64,000 bases of DNA from positions 1 to 64,000 of the forward strand of contig CAMXWF010000002.1 of NCBI GenBank assembly GCA_947252645.1, read 5' to 3'. The notes under the pieces are model-generated. The model did no database searches, was not told the origin of the DNA, and saw nothing but the letters and a program-made list of their open reading frames with translations. Below, piece after piece: positions 1 to 7,567 of the stretch. Position 1 is the first letter of the stretch. Each line of letters starts with the position of its first letter. Origin of the DNA: an uncultured Bacteroidia bacterium. GTDB taxonomy: Bacteria > Bacteroidota > Bacteroidia > Bacteroidales > CAJPTX01. The position numbers were made by a program, and so were the translations under genes.

Positions 1-336
1 ACAACGGTTGTCAACAAACCCCTCACGGTCTACGGGGTGTGGGAGCAGAAGGCCCCGGTGCGCTACACGGTCACCTTCATTGCCTACGATGGGGCCGCGC
101 CCGCCACGAAGGAGGTGGACGCCGGCACTTCGCTTGGGGAGGGCAACATGCCCAGCGCCCCCACGCTCGATGGGTATGACTTCAAGGGTTGGGCCACCAC
201 GAAGGGGGCTACAGTTCCGGACTTTGATGCCACAACGGTTGTCAACAAACCCCTCACGGTCTACGGGGTGTGGGAGCAGAAGGCCCTGGTGCGCTACACG
301 GTCACCTTCATCGCCTACGATGGGGCCGCGCCGCTT
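1..336 (+). repeat. Direct repeat, 231-base period, inside the InlB-repeat gene
   Basis: Bases 1-105 recur at 232-336 with only a few substitutions. The period of 77 codons equals one InlB repeat unit plus linker, so the duplication stays in frame. The near identity suggests recent duplication or gene conversion. The array probably continues upstream of the window. Confidence 0.85.
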
Positions 337-780
337 GTTAAGGAGATCACCACGGAGTCCTTCCCTGCGGCTGACATGCCCCCCGCACCCATCCGACCAG
401 GGTACGAATTCATGGGCTGGACGACTACTGCAGGCAGCGCTATTCCTGACTTTAAGGTTGGTTTCTCCCTCAAAGGCGATCTAACCGTGTACGGACTTTG
501 GAAGAATGAGGGGCCTGGCACTCCCGTTCAGAGTGCGCTCCTCGCGGAGGTGCGCCTTGCCCCCAACCCCGTGGTGGACATCCTGACTGTGCAGGGGACG
601 CAACACGCCACGAGCCTTGAGCTCTACACGCTTGCGGGGCAACAGCTCCTCCACTACGCCGTGCAGCAGGATGCCTCTGAGGTGCGCGTGGACATGCGGC
701 CCTACCCCACGGGCGTTTACCTCCTGCGCCTCGTCGATGGGGCGGGCGCGCCCTGCGTGGTTCGCGTAGTCAAGCTGTAG
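1..780 (+). CDS. InlB-repeat surface protein with T9SS C-terminal sorting domain (5' truncated by window edge)
   Basis: The reading frame is open from base 1, so only the C-terminal 259 residues are present. It contains InlB B-repeat (Listeria-Bacteroides) units with the hallmark pattern VTFIAYDG...GYDFKGWATT...LTVYGVWE. It ends in a type A T9SS sorting domain: PNPVVDILTV, an LELYTLAGQ strand and a terminal PTGVYLLRLVDG...VVRVVKL. In this family the protein crosses the outer membrane by the Por machinery and is anchored to the surface. Two repeat units are nearly identical at DNA level with a 231-base period (1-105 versus 232-336). The sorting domain is more diverged from the two related proteins at 9157 and 11633 than those are from each other. 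Adhesion or host contact is inference. A hairpin terminator follows. Confidence 0.85.
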   Translation, partial: TTVVNKPLTVYGVWEQKAPVRYTVTFIAYDGAAPATKEVDAGTSLGEGNMPSAPTLDGYDFKGWATTKGATVPDFDATTVVNKPLTVYGVWEQKALVRYTVTFIAYDGAAPLVKEITTESFPAADMPPAPIRPGYEFMGWTTTAGSAIPDFKVGFSLKGDLTVYGLWKNEGPGTPVQSALLAEVRLAPNPVVDILTVQGTQHATSLELYTLAGQQLLHYAVQQDASEVRVDMRPYPTGVYLLRLVDGAGAPCVVRVVKL

Positions 781-810
781 CGCGCCAACCAGTTTTTAGA
801 TAGCTCATCC

Positions 811-846
811 GAGGGGAGGTCCTGCAGGGCCTCCCCTCTTCTTAGC
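811..846 (+). terminator. Rho-independent-like terminator after the T9SS protein
   Basis: GAGGGGAGG at 811-819 pairs perfectly with CCTCCCCTC at 830-838, and TTCTT follows. It lies 31 bases after the stop codon of the T9SS protein gene. Confidence 0.7.
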
Positions 847-930
847 ATCTCCCTCGGGTGTGGGCTTCCTGGATTCTATGCCTTGGCAAGTCCTCCCCTT
901 ACCCCCCTTACTTCCCCTTGCGATTTTCCC

Positions 931-938
931 TACCTTCG
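931..938 (+). promoter_or_regulatory. Possible Bacteroidetes -7 box (TACCTTCG)
   Basis: TACCTTCG matches TAnnTTTG at seven of eight positions and lies 27 bases before the ATG at 965. No convincing -33 element is seen. Confidence 0.35.
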
Positions 939-964
939 CCTGGGAAATCTACCCCTCCTGCGCC

Positions 965-1621
965 ATGAGAAAAGAGCTCCCCCTAGGTAACCAGTCGCTC
1001 GCCCGCATCCGTGGGGACAACTGCGTCTACGTAGATAAGACCTCCTTTGCATACCAGCTGCTCACCATGCGCCAGTTCGTTTTCCTGGTGCGGCCGCGCC
1101 GCTTCGGGAAGACCCTCTTCGTTGACACCCTGCAGGAGATCGCCCAGGGCAACCGGGCCCTGTTCCAGGGGCTCTACATCTACGATAGGTGGGACTGGTC
1201 GGTGACCTACCCCGTGGTGCGCATCGCCCTGCAGGGCGCCGACTTCCCCCGCCTCCAGGTGCTGCTGACCGCCCTGTTCGCCGGGATCCCCTACTGCCAC
1301 TTTGTCAAGAACCCCATGCATGCGCACGAGGTCTACTACGCCACGGTGCTCTACGCCTTCCTGCGCAGCACACGGCTACCCTTGGTGGCCGAGGACTTCA
1401 CGAACCACGGGCGGGCGGATCTGACCCTTTCCCTCCCCGACAAGATCTACCTGTTCGAGTTCAAGGCGGGGACGGCCGATGCCCTCGCGCAGATCCACCA
1501 GCGGCGGTACTATGAGAAGTACCTCGACCAGGAGAAGGCGATCTACCTGGTGGGCATCAACTTCAGCGCCGCGGAGCGCAACCTTGCCCAGCTCGAGTGG
1601 GAGGTCTACAAGGGGAAGTAG
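965..1621 (+). CDS. AAA-ATPase-like / PD-(D/E)XK nuclease family protein, internally shortened
   Basis: The start is placed at ATG 965 because MRKELPLGNQSLARIR is the typical beginning of the Bacteroidetes AAA-ATPase-like family. In-frame sequence upstream from 860 is low-complexity. Residues 1-93 carry the ATP-binding half, including the Walker A-like RPRRFGKT at residues 43-50. The sequence then jumps at about residue 95 into the C-terminal PD-(D/E)XK half, with NHGRADLTLSLP and the E-x-K motif LFEFKA. Full-length members are usually above 500 residues, and this one has 218. The middle of the ATPase, about 300 residues, is missing without a frameshift. ATPase function is therefore doubtful, although the nuclease-like half is intact. 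These genes are typically multicopy. It could be a decayed copy or a recombined survivor. Confidence 0.7.
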   Translation: MRKELPLGNQSLARIRGDNCVYVDKTSFAYQLLTMRQFVFLVRPRRFGKTLFVDTLQEIAQGNRALFQGLYIYDRWDWSVTYPVVRIALQGADFPRLQVLLTALFAGIPYCHFVKNPMHAHEVYYATVLYAFLRSTRLPLVAEDFTNHGRADLTLSLPDKIYLFEFKAGTADALAQIHQRRYYEKYLDQEKAIYLVGINFSAAERNLAQLEWEVYKGK

Positions 1622-1981
1622 CCCGCGGCTACGCCGAGCAGGCCGCGGTAGCGAGGCCCTATTCCCGCCCCCGCAGCGAGTCCTTTTTGGGACCTTGCGT
1701 ACCCAAGGTGGCCTTCGTTGCTAGGTACTCTGCCCCGCCTGCCTTGCGCAGCCCTCCCCGCAGGTAGACTCAGCTACGTACTGCGTACGTACCATGTTCG
1801 CACCTGCTCCGCTAAATTATCGAAAAAGAGCGGCGTTGGTACGGCGTTGGTGCGGAGAGGATGGGGGGCCAGATTTTGCCCACCTCGTTTCGCAGAGACC
1901 TAAGGCCCCGCGGGCTGTGGCCAAGGGGACTCCATGGTGCCTTTGCCCTGGCCCCTGGGGCATCCCCCTGCTCGGATGGGG
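1622..1981. other. Intergenic stretch with 11-base tandem repeat and small palindrome
   Basis: No credible gene is seen. The stretch holds a short palindrome at 1775-1791 (TACGTAC, TGC loop, GTACGTA) and two and a half copies of an 11-base unit at 1831-1856. That unit is related to the one at 44321-44342. No clear terminator was found for the minus-strand gene that ends at 1982. Confidence 0.6.
1831..1856 (+). repeat. 11-base tandem repeat, unit CGGCGTTGGTA
   Basis: CGGCGTTGGTA at 1831-1841 is followed by CGGCGTTGGTG at 1842-1852 and then CGGAG. The same unit with A for C in the fourth position (CGGAGTTGGTA) occurs twice at 44321-44342. This suggests one dispersed intergenic repeat family. 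Confidence 0.65.
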
Positions 1982-4492
1982 CTACAGGCCGTCCGGCTCG
2001 CCCTTGAGGAAGCCGTACTGGTAGACCTTGGGCTCGATCTGGGCGGCCAGGGTGCCCATGGCCTCGCGGAGGGTGGCCAGCAGGGCGGAGTAGGTGGCAT
2101 CGGGGCTGGAGGGGTTCATGCGCCCTTGCGGGTTGCGCCCCTGGAAGTGCTCGCGGATGTCGTAGTAGCTCGCGTTGGCGTTTGCGCCTGGCTGGGCGTG
2201 GTAGTAGCGCCAGAGGGCGCGGCCAGCATCGAGCACGGCCTGGGCAGCGGGGGTGAAGGCGAGGGGCACATTCGGGACCCAGGTGGCCTGGGGTTCCTGC
2301 CCCTGGAAGAGGTCGGCCCGAGGCGTGCCCTGGGCCTGCTGCCCGAGTTTGCCGGCCATGAAGTCGGCCATGAAGTGGCTTCGGAAGCGATGGCTGGCCC
2401 CCACCTCCATTTCAGTGAAGGGGATCCAGTGGTTGACTCTCTCGGCGCTGCGAATGTTATTTTTATCGTGGAACAGCATGTAGACTAAGCAGTCTGATTG
2501 GAACTCCCTATCTTCACCCCATCCATCGTCAGGCTGAAAGAATTGATCTTGATTGTTCAGCCAAGTCGTTAAAATGCACTTGCGTACTGCGAAATAGGTG
2601 GCCGTGCCGATGAGATTTAGCCTATTTACCTTAACGCAGTACCTTGCCTGTGGCGTGGAGAGGAGGGAGAATCGCTGTTGATTCTGAAAATCGGAAGGGT
2701 AAAAGCTCATCAGACCCACCGTATTGCCGTCCTGGGCAACGGAGTAGTTTTTTGAGAACCACTGGTTGAGCGTTAGGGAGCTATCGACATGCGCGGTGAT
2801 TCTTTTCCTGCCTATGAATGCTTCCGTCTCATCGTACACATCGGCTTCAATCTGCACGAATGGCTCGCCAACTTGCGTATTCCATATAAAGAATCCGATG
2901 GGAAATTTACCACGAACGTTGTCAAACGTAAAGGCTGGCATGAGGAAAAGTGCTTCGAGCTTGGCTAGAAAGCCCTTACGGAAGGCGGTGAAGTTCGGTG
3001 CTTGCACCACTTTGAGCGTGGAGAAATTGGCAATCGTTGCGCCGGGCATCTCTCGGTAGGCCCTGAAGAGAAACAGCGCGAAGAGCTCGTTGCTTGCAGC
3101 GCCCATGGGCTGCTTGTATTTCGTCCAAATGCGACTCCCGGTGGACGTGCCGGGCTTATTGCTTCCCGAGCCGGAGACGGTACGCACCGTGGAGGCCTCG
3201 GCGTAGGGTGGGTTGATGTAGATGAGCAGGTGCTTACGCTTCTCGGGGTCTTGGATGATCTCGAAGAGGTCGTCGGGGAGCTTGCCGCCCTGGGCTTGGG
3301 GGGTGAAGGTGTCGTTGAGGAAGTCGAACTGGAAGACGTTGCCGCGCAGGAGGTTGGCGCCCTTCTCGATGCGCTCGTGCATGACCTGGATGTCGGCCGT
3401 GTCCAGGGTGCTGGCGTAGAGGTTGGGGGCGTTGGTCAGGCCGGCCAGCAGGTTGCCGGTGCCGGCGGCGCAGTCCCACACGTAGTACTCCTCCTGCCAG
3501 TCGGGCCCTAGGGTGTCGGCCAGGTATTGCTGGGAGAGCGCCACCCACTGGCTGGGGGTGAAGAAGGCGCCCTTGCGCTCGCGGATGTCCTGGGGCACGA
3601 GCAGGTCGCGGCGGTCGAGGATGTACTCCTGGTACTCGGCCAGCGGCGGGCGCTTGTAGCGGGCCCAGAAATGCTGGTAGGCTTTCTTATCGCGGAGGGG
3701 GATGATGGCGTCGAGTAATTTGTTGAAGGAGTCGGGGAGGTTCTCCTTGGCGATGATGTAGCCGGCGTTGCGGAAGACGACGAAGAGGCCTTCGCGGACG
3801 CTTACATCGTCATCGATGGCGGCGGTGTCGCGGTCGGCGAGGAAGAGGTCGGCGAGGAAGAAATCGCTGTCGAGGATGCCCGCGGCACGCAGGGCGGGCC
3901 AGTCGACGTCGATGCAGGGCCTGACGGCATCGAGCCAGCGGAGGTAGTTGGGGTAGAAGTTGTTCTTGTCGATGAGGATGCGGGCGTCGCTGGAGGCCCG
4001 GGTCAGGGAATCCTTGATGAAGGTGCGGAGGGCCTGGGCGTCGGCCTCGAAGTCGAAGACCTGGAGGCCCTGGGTGTCGAGTAGGGTCTCCAGGTGCAGC
4101 TCGATGATGGCGAACTCGCGGGAGGTGTGGTCGCTGGGGGTCACCTTCCAGTTGAAGTCGTTGAGGTGGAAGATTGGCTCGATGTGGCCGTAGGAGAGGA
4201 AGACGATTTTTTGGCCGTCGAAGGCGCCGAAGAAGGGCGGGGGCAGGATGCGGTCGAAGGTGCGGGCCTTGCCGATGGTGAGGATGAGCTGGGCGAGCAT
4301 GGCGGTGGTGGGGTAGTTGCCGGTTTTGGCCTCGGCCCAGAGCAGGGGGCGCCGCTCGCCCGCGCGCTTGGCCGCCTTGGGGTAGAGGGCGAAGTCGATG
4401 TTGCCCTCGACCACGGTGGTGTCGAAGGCCTTGAACCAGTCTGCGGCGACCTTGTTCTTGAGTTCCTCCTCGCGTATGCCCTGGTAGCGCAT
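1982..4492 (-). CDS. Type IIG-like restriction-modification enzyme / N6-adenine DNA methyltransferase
   Basis: This 836-residue protein contains a class I N6-adenine methyltransferase core. Motif X-like RKGAFFTPSQWV lies at about 306-317, the SAM-binding motif DCAAGTGNL at 340-348, and the catalytic NPPY at 427-430. The N-terminal 60 residues contain D33 and the E54-A-K56 pair (WAEAKTG), compatible with a PD-(D/E)XK nuclease. Fusion of nuclease and methylase in one chain is the type IIG arrangement. The roughly 400 residues after NPPY probably recognise the target. No separate specificity subunit, helicase or partner gene is nearby. A -7 box lies only four bases before the ATG. The methyltransferase call is firm; the nuclease part is a motif-level inference. 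Confidence 0.8.
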   Translation of the reverse strand: MRYQGIREEELKNKVAADWFKAFDTTVVEGNIDFALYPKAAKRAGERRPLLWAEAKTGNYPTTAMLAQLILTIGKARTFDRILPPPFFGAFDGQKIVFLSYGHIEPIFHLNDFNWKVTPSDHTSREFAIIELHLETLLDTQGLQVFDFEADAQALRTFIKDSLTRASSDARILIDKNNFYPNYLRWLDAVRPCIDVDWPALRAAGILDSDFFLADLFLADRDTAAIDDDVSVREGLFVVFRNAGYIIAKENLPDSFNKLLDAIIPLRDKKAYQHFWARYKRPPLAEYQEYILDRRDLLVPQDIRERKGAFFTPSQWVALSQQYLADTLGPDWQEEYYVWDCAAGTGNLLAGLTNAPNLYASTLDTADIQVMHERIEKGANLLRGNVFQFDFLNDTFTPQAQGGKLPDDLFEIIQDPEKRKHLLIYINPPYAEASTVRTVSGSGSNKPGTSTGSRIWTKYKQPMGAASNELFALFLFRAYREMPGATIANFSTLKVVQAPNFTAFRKGFLAKLEALFLMPAFTFDNVRGKFPIGFFIWNTQVGEPFVQIEADVYDETEAFIGRKRITAHVDSSLTLNQWFSKNYSVAQDGNTVGLMSFYPSDFQNQQRFSLLSTPQARYCVKVNRLNLIGTATYFAVRKCILTTWLNNQDQFFQPDDGWGEDREFQSDCLVYMLFHDKNNIRSAERVNHWIPFTEMEVGASHRFRSHFMADFMAGKLGQQAQGTPRADLFQGQEPQATWVPNVPLAFTPAAQAVLDAGRALWRYYHAQPGANANASYYDIREHFQGRNPQGRMNPSSPDATYSALLATLREAMGTLAAQIEPKVYQYGFLKGEPDGL

Positions 4493-4496
4493 GGGG

Positions 4497-4504
4497 CAAA
4501 AGTA
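4497..4504 (-). promoter_or_regulatory. Bacteroidetes -7 box TACTTTTG immediately upstream of the methyltransferase ATG
   Basis: On the minus strand TACTTTTG is followed by CCCC and then the ATG at 4492. Transcription from this box would start at or next to the start codon, giving a leaderless mRNA. The match to TAnnTTTG is exact, but no clear -33 element is seen. Confidence 0.45.
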
Positions 4505-4570
4505 GTCATTGGTGCGGTAAGGGCGGGGCGAGATCGTAGGGTAAGCCCCTTATGCTTGGCAGCAGGGCAA

Positions 4571-4602
4571 GAGAAAGGCCCCGCCGCATGCGCGGCGAGG
4601 CC
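4571..4602 (-). terminator. Rho-independent terminator of the TlpA-like gene
   Basis: Read on the minus strand, an 11-base-pair GC stem (one G-T pair) with a GCAT loop is followed by TTTCTC. It lies 23 bases after the stop codon of the minus-strand gene ending at 4626. Confidence 0.75.
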
Positions 4603-4625
4603 TCATATGGATAGAGCAGCAGCTG

Positions 4626-5756
4626 CTATTTCTTGAGTAGCTCGTCGAGCTTTGCGCGTAGCGCATCGCCCTCCAGCTGCCGGGCAACGATGATGCCGTT
4701 GGCATCGAGGAGGATGTTGTCGGGGATGGCGTTGACGGAGTAGATATCCCTGGCCACGGACTCCCAGCCCTTGAGCTGTGAGACCTGGTGCCAGGCGAGG
4801 CCTTGCTCCTTGATGGCCTTTTCCCAATCGCTCTTCTCTTGGTCGAAGGAGACGGCGAAGATGTCGAAGCCCTTTTCCTTGTAATCGTTGTAGATTTTCA
4901 CCAGCTCTGGGTTGAAGCGCCGGCAGGGGCCGCACCACGAGGCCCAGAAGTCGAGCAGCACCACCTTTCCTTTGCCGGCCACGTCGCTCAGGCTCAGGTT
5001 CTGGCCATTGGGTTGCGGCAGCGTGAAATCGACGAAGGGCAGACCGGGCTGTACCTTGCGGAAGGGCTCAACCTGCTGCTTGGCCATGTCCAAGAGCTTG
5101 GAGGGGGGCATGGCGTTGGCCAGCTGGTCAAAGTCGTTCAGGGCCGACTTGTAGTATGGGGCGTTGAGCAGGAGCCGCAGGGTACCCGCGAGGTTCTGGT
5201 TTTGGGCCATGAACGCCTCCTCGACCTTGCGGATTTCGGCGCGGATTTGGTCGTAGCGCTCCATGATGGAGTCCTGCTTGGTGGAGTCGGCCTCTGCGGC
5301 CTCGTAGAGATCGGACATCTGCTGCGAGTTGAGGGCGATCTGGCGGTTGAGCACATTGAAGGCTTGGTTGTCCGCAGAGATCTTCTTCCCCGTGATTTTG
5401 AACCAGGTGAAGTGCACGCCGTCCATGGAGTCTTTGACTTGTTCGACCCGCACGCCCGCGGGGTCTGGCTGGAAGAAGCTTGCGGCTGTGCCATCGCCGA
5501 GGAAGCCCATGACCTCCTGGGTGGAGTCGCCATAGGTGTAGACACCTTTTTTCTCTACAATGTTGATTTTCACCGTGTCGCGGCTCAGCCCCTCCGCGGT
5601 GATGGCCAGCATGTCGGTGGGCTCGCTGGGTTGCTCTAGGTATATCAGCGTCAAGGCTTTAGGGGTTGTCTTCTCTCCCTGCGTGCACCCTATCAGCAGC
5701 AGGCAGCAGGTCGCCAGCGTAGCAGCCAGCAGACTCAAAATTCTAACTCGCACCAT
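4626..5756 (-). CDS. TlpA/ResA-like thiol-disulfide oxidoreductase lipoprotein
   Basis: The 376-residue protein starts with a lipoprotein signal (LLAATLATCCLLLIGC), so it should be anchored to a periplasm-facing membrane. The N-terminal half fits the DUF4369 type common in Bacteroidetes. The C-terminal half is an AhpC/TSA-TlpA thioredoxin fold with the redox motif DFWASWCGPCRR (cysteines near 273 and 276). The cis-proline region AIPDNILLD lies further on. The family reduces disulfides in periplasmic clients such as cytochrome c apoproteins or stress-damaged proteins; the client here is unknown. The ATG is preceded by a good ribosome binding site (AGGAGGAACT). It is the last gene of a minus-strand run and ends at a clear terminator. 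Confidence 0.9.
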   Translation of the reverse strand: MVRVRILSLLAATLATCCLLLIGCTQGEKTTPKALTLIYLEQPSEPTDMLAITAEGLSRDTVKINIVEKKGVYTYGDSTQEVMGFLGDGTAASFFQPDPAGVRVEQVKDSMDGVHFTWFKITGKKISADNQAFNVLNRQIALNSQQMSDLYEAAEADSTKQDSIMERYDQIRAEIRKVEEAFMAQNQNLAGTLRLLLNAPYYKSALNDFDQLANAMPPSKLLDMAKQQVEPFRKVQPGLPFVDFTLPQPNGQNLSLSDVAGKGKVVLLDFWASWCGPCRRFNPELVKIYNDYKEKGFDIFAVSFDQEKSDWEKAIKEQGLAWHQVSQLKGWESVARDIYSVNAIPDNILLDANGIIVARQLEGDALRAKLDELLKK

Positions 5757-5905
5757 AGTTCCTCCTTCGATTGGATTGTTGGGTTGGATAAACTCCGTGT
5801 TGGCGCGAATGTAGCCATTCTACGCTGAAACAGAGGTCTTATCCGCGCTGTGCGTTGTGACGGGGGCGTTGCTAGTGCCTGGGCTGTGTGGCGCGAGGCC
5901 TCTAG

Positions 5906-6799
5906 CTACATTATCACCTCGAGCGGCCAGCGGAGGTTTTCGAATTGCTCGAGCGTGCAGGTTAGGGCGCCGATGAAGAGCTTGAAGCGGATTTTTATGG
6001 GTAGGTGGTTGGCATCGGCGGTGAGCCAGACGGAGAGGCCGTCTTCCTCGGTGAATAGTCCGCCCGCCTGCACGTAGGGGACCAGGCGGAGGCATTTGAG
6101 CTTGCCGAATTTGGTTTTGAGCACCTCCACCTCCCGGCACTCTACCAGGAGCCCGAAGTATTCCCCGTTGAACATGGTGGGCAGTTGGATGCGCATGCCG
6201 GGTTCGAGCTCTAGGTAGTCGAGTCGGTTGCGAAGATAGAAGAAGGCCGATACGAGGTCGAGGGCCGCGGGGGGTAGCGTGAGCGTGTCACCGTTTTCCC
6301 GCACTACCAGGGTGGAGTCACCCTGGCGGTGGAGGAAGCGGTCGAGCTTGTAATCGGTGTATTTTTGTTCGTGGACGTTGCGGATGGCTCGTAGCGGCAG
6401 GTCGGACTTGGGGTCCACGTAGCTGCGGTAGACGTCGTAGACGGGGTAGAGTAGGTTGAGTAGCCCCGTGGTGTATCCCACGAGGCTGTGGGCTCGGAGC
6501 GGTTGTCCGTTGTCGAGGGTGTCGTAGGTGCGGAAGGTGGCCTCGGCGCCCTTGGCGAAGCCGTAGCGTAGGGAATAGACGAGCTTTTCCCCACTTTTGA
6601 AGGCTTGCTTTGGGGGGGTGCGTACCGTGAGGGACTCGGAGGGTGTGCCCCTATTGCTCTGGGCCCACGTGGGCAGGCCGCAGAGGAGTAGCCCCAGCCA
6701 TGCCAGCGCGCAGCCGGTCGAGAATGCCCGGCTTAGGGCGTGAGGCCTGGAACGCCTTGAGGTAGAAGGGGGTGTAGTACGCCGTGCTGACAGGTTCAT
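5906..6799 (-). CDS. DUF3108 domain-containing secreted protein
   Basis: This 297-residue protein has an arginine-rich start followed by a signal-peptide-like stretch (CALAWLGLLLCGLPTWAQ). A DUF3108 domain follows, recognised from SGEKLVYSLRYGFAKGAEATF near its start and the later ADANHLPIKIRFK segment. DUF3108 proteins are predicted to be envelope beta-sandwich proteins of unknown function. The first 149 bases overlap the 3' end of tsaB in another frame. No alternative start is obvious before the signal sequence, so the overlap looks real. Co-transcription with tsaB and the upstream DMT transporter is likely from the spacing. It is often annotated only as a hypothetical protein. Confidence 0.8.
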   Translation of the reverse strand: MNLSARRTTPPSTSRRSRPHALSRAFSTGCALAWLGLLLCGLPTWAQSNRGTPSESLTVRTPPKQAFKSGEKLVYSLRYGFAKGAEATFRTYDTLDNGQPLRAHSLVGYTTGLLNLLYPVYDVYRSYVDPKSDLPLRAIRNVHEQKYTDYKLDRFLHRQGDSTLVVRENGDTLTLPPAALDLVSAFFYLRNRLDYLELEPGMRIQLPTMFNGEYFGLLVECREVEVLKTKFGKLKCLRLVPYVQAGGLFTEEDGLSVWLTADANHLPIKIRFKLFIGALTCTLEQFENLRWPLEVIM

Positions 6800-7487
6800 G
6801 GTGCAAATATTTGTTGAGCCCTAGGCGCAGGATCTGCTCGGCCGCGAAATGGATGTCGCCTAGTGGCCGTAGCCCCAGGTGGGTGAGGTATTCGATGCCC
6901 TTCTGGGTGCCTGAGCCGGCGGCGTAGGCCCCAGGGTATTTGGCGAAGTAGTTGGCCTCCTGTGGGTTGAAAATCTTGCTCTGCACGCCCTCGAGTGGTT
7001 TGAGCTGGTCATCGAAGGGCTGGGTGTAGACTTCCAGTCTGCGGGCGTCGATCATGGGTAGGAAGCGCGCCTGCGCAGTGCGTTCCTCGGGGGCAAGGGT
7101 CATTTTCATGGCAAGGGCGATGGCTTGGAGCGTGGGGACGGAGAACATGGGGATGCCCAGGGCGAAGGCCATGCCCTTTGCGGTGGACGCGCCTATTCGT
7201 AGGCCGGTGTATGAGCCAGGACCATCGCTGACGGCGATGCCCTTTAGGGCAGGGTAGTCGATGTGGGCTTTCTGGAGGGCGGTCTCAATGAGTAGGGTTA
7301 GCACCTTGGCGTGCGACTGGGGCCTTGGGGCGGAGAGCTCGATGCATTGGCCGCCGGGCGTGCCCAGGGCCACGCTGCAGCAGTCGCCGCTGGTCTCAAT
7401 GGCTAGCAGGGGTACAGGGCAGCCCTCAAGGGCGCTGATGCGTCCTAGGCAGTCTGCGGGCAGCGAGGGAATTTGGTTTTTCTCCAT
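6651..7487 (-). CDS. tsaB: tRNA threonylcarbamoyladenosine biosynthesis protein TsaB
   Basis: The protein has the TsaB/YeaZ signature: LLAIETSGDCCSVAL at the start, then SHAKVLTLLIETAL and SDGPGSYTGLRIGASTAKG. TsaB is an inactive ASKHA-fold partner of TsaD in the complex that makes the t6A modification of ANN-decoding tRNAs. The start at ATG 7487 gives 278 residues; an in-frame extension to 7568 is arginine/proline-rich and unlike the family. Members usually end shortly after the segment matching YYTPFYLKAFQ, but here about 23 extra residues continue into the overlap with the DUF3108 gene. TsaC, TsaD and TsaE are not in the window. Confidence 0.9.
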   Translation of the reverse strand: MEKNQIPSLPADCLGRISALEGCPVPLLAIETSGDCCSVALGTPGGQCIELSAPRPQSHAKVLTLLIETALQKAHIDYPALKGIAVSDGPGSYTGLRIGASTAKGMAFALGIPMFSVPTLQAIALAMKMTLAPEERTAQARFLPMIDARRLEVYTQPFDDQLKPLEGVQSKIFNPQEANYFAKYPGAYAAGSGTQKGIEYLTHLGLRPLGDIHFAAEQILRLGLNKYLHHEPVSTAYYTPFYLKAFQASRPKPGILDRLRAGMAGATPLRPAHVGPEQ

Positions 7488-7567
7488 GGCTACTGTGTGC
7501 TGAGAGCGGGGGTGGCGAAGAGCGTTCCGCGCGCAGGGGCCAATGGGGCAGCGCGCCGCGGGGTGCA

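Noticed and set aside
1794..2024. Plus-strand frame across the repeat-bearing spacer
   Set aside because: It crosses the 11-base repeats and the 3' end of the minus-strand methyltransferase gene, and shows no domain.
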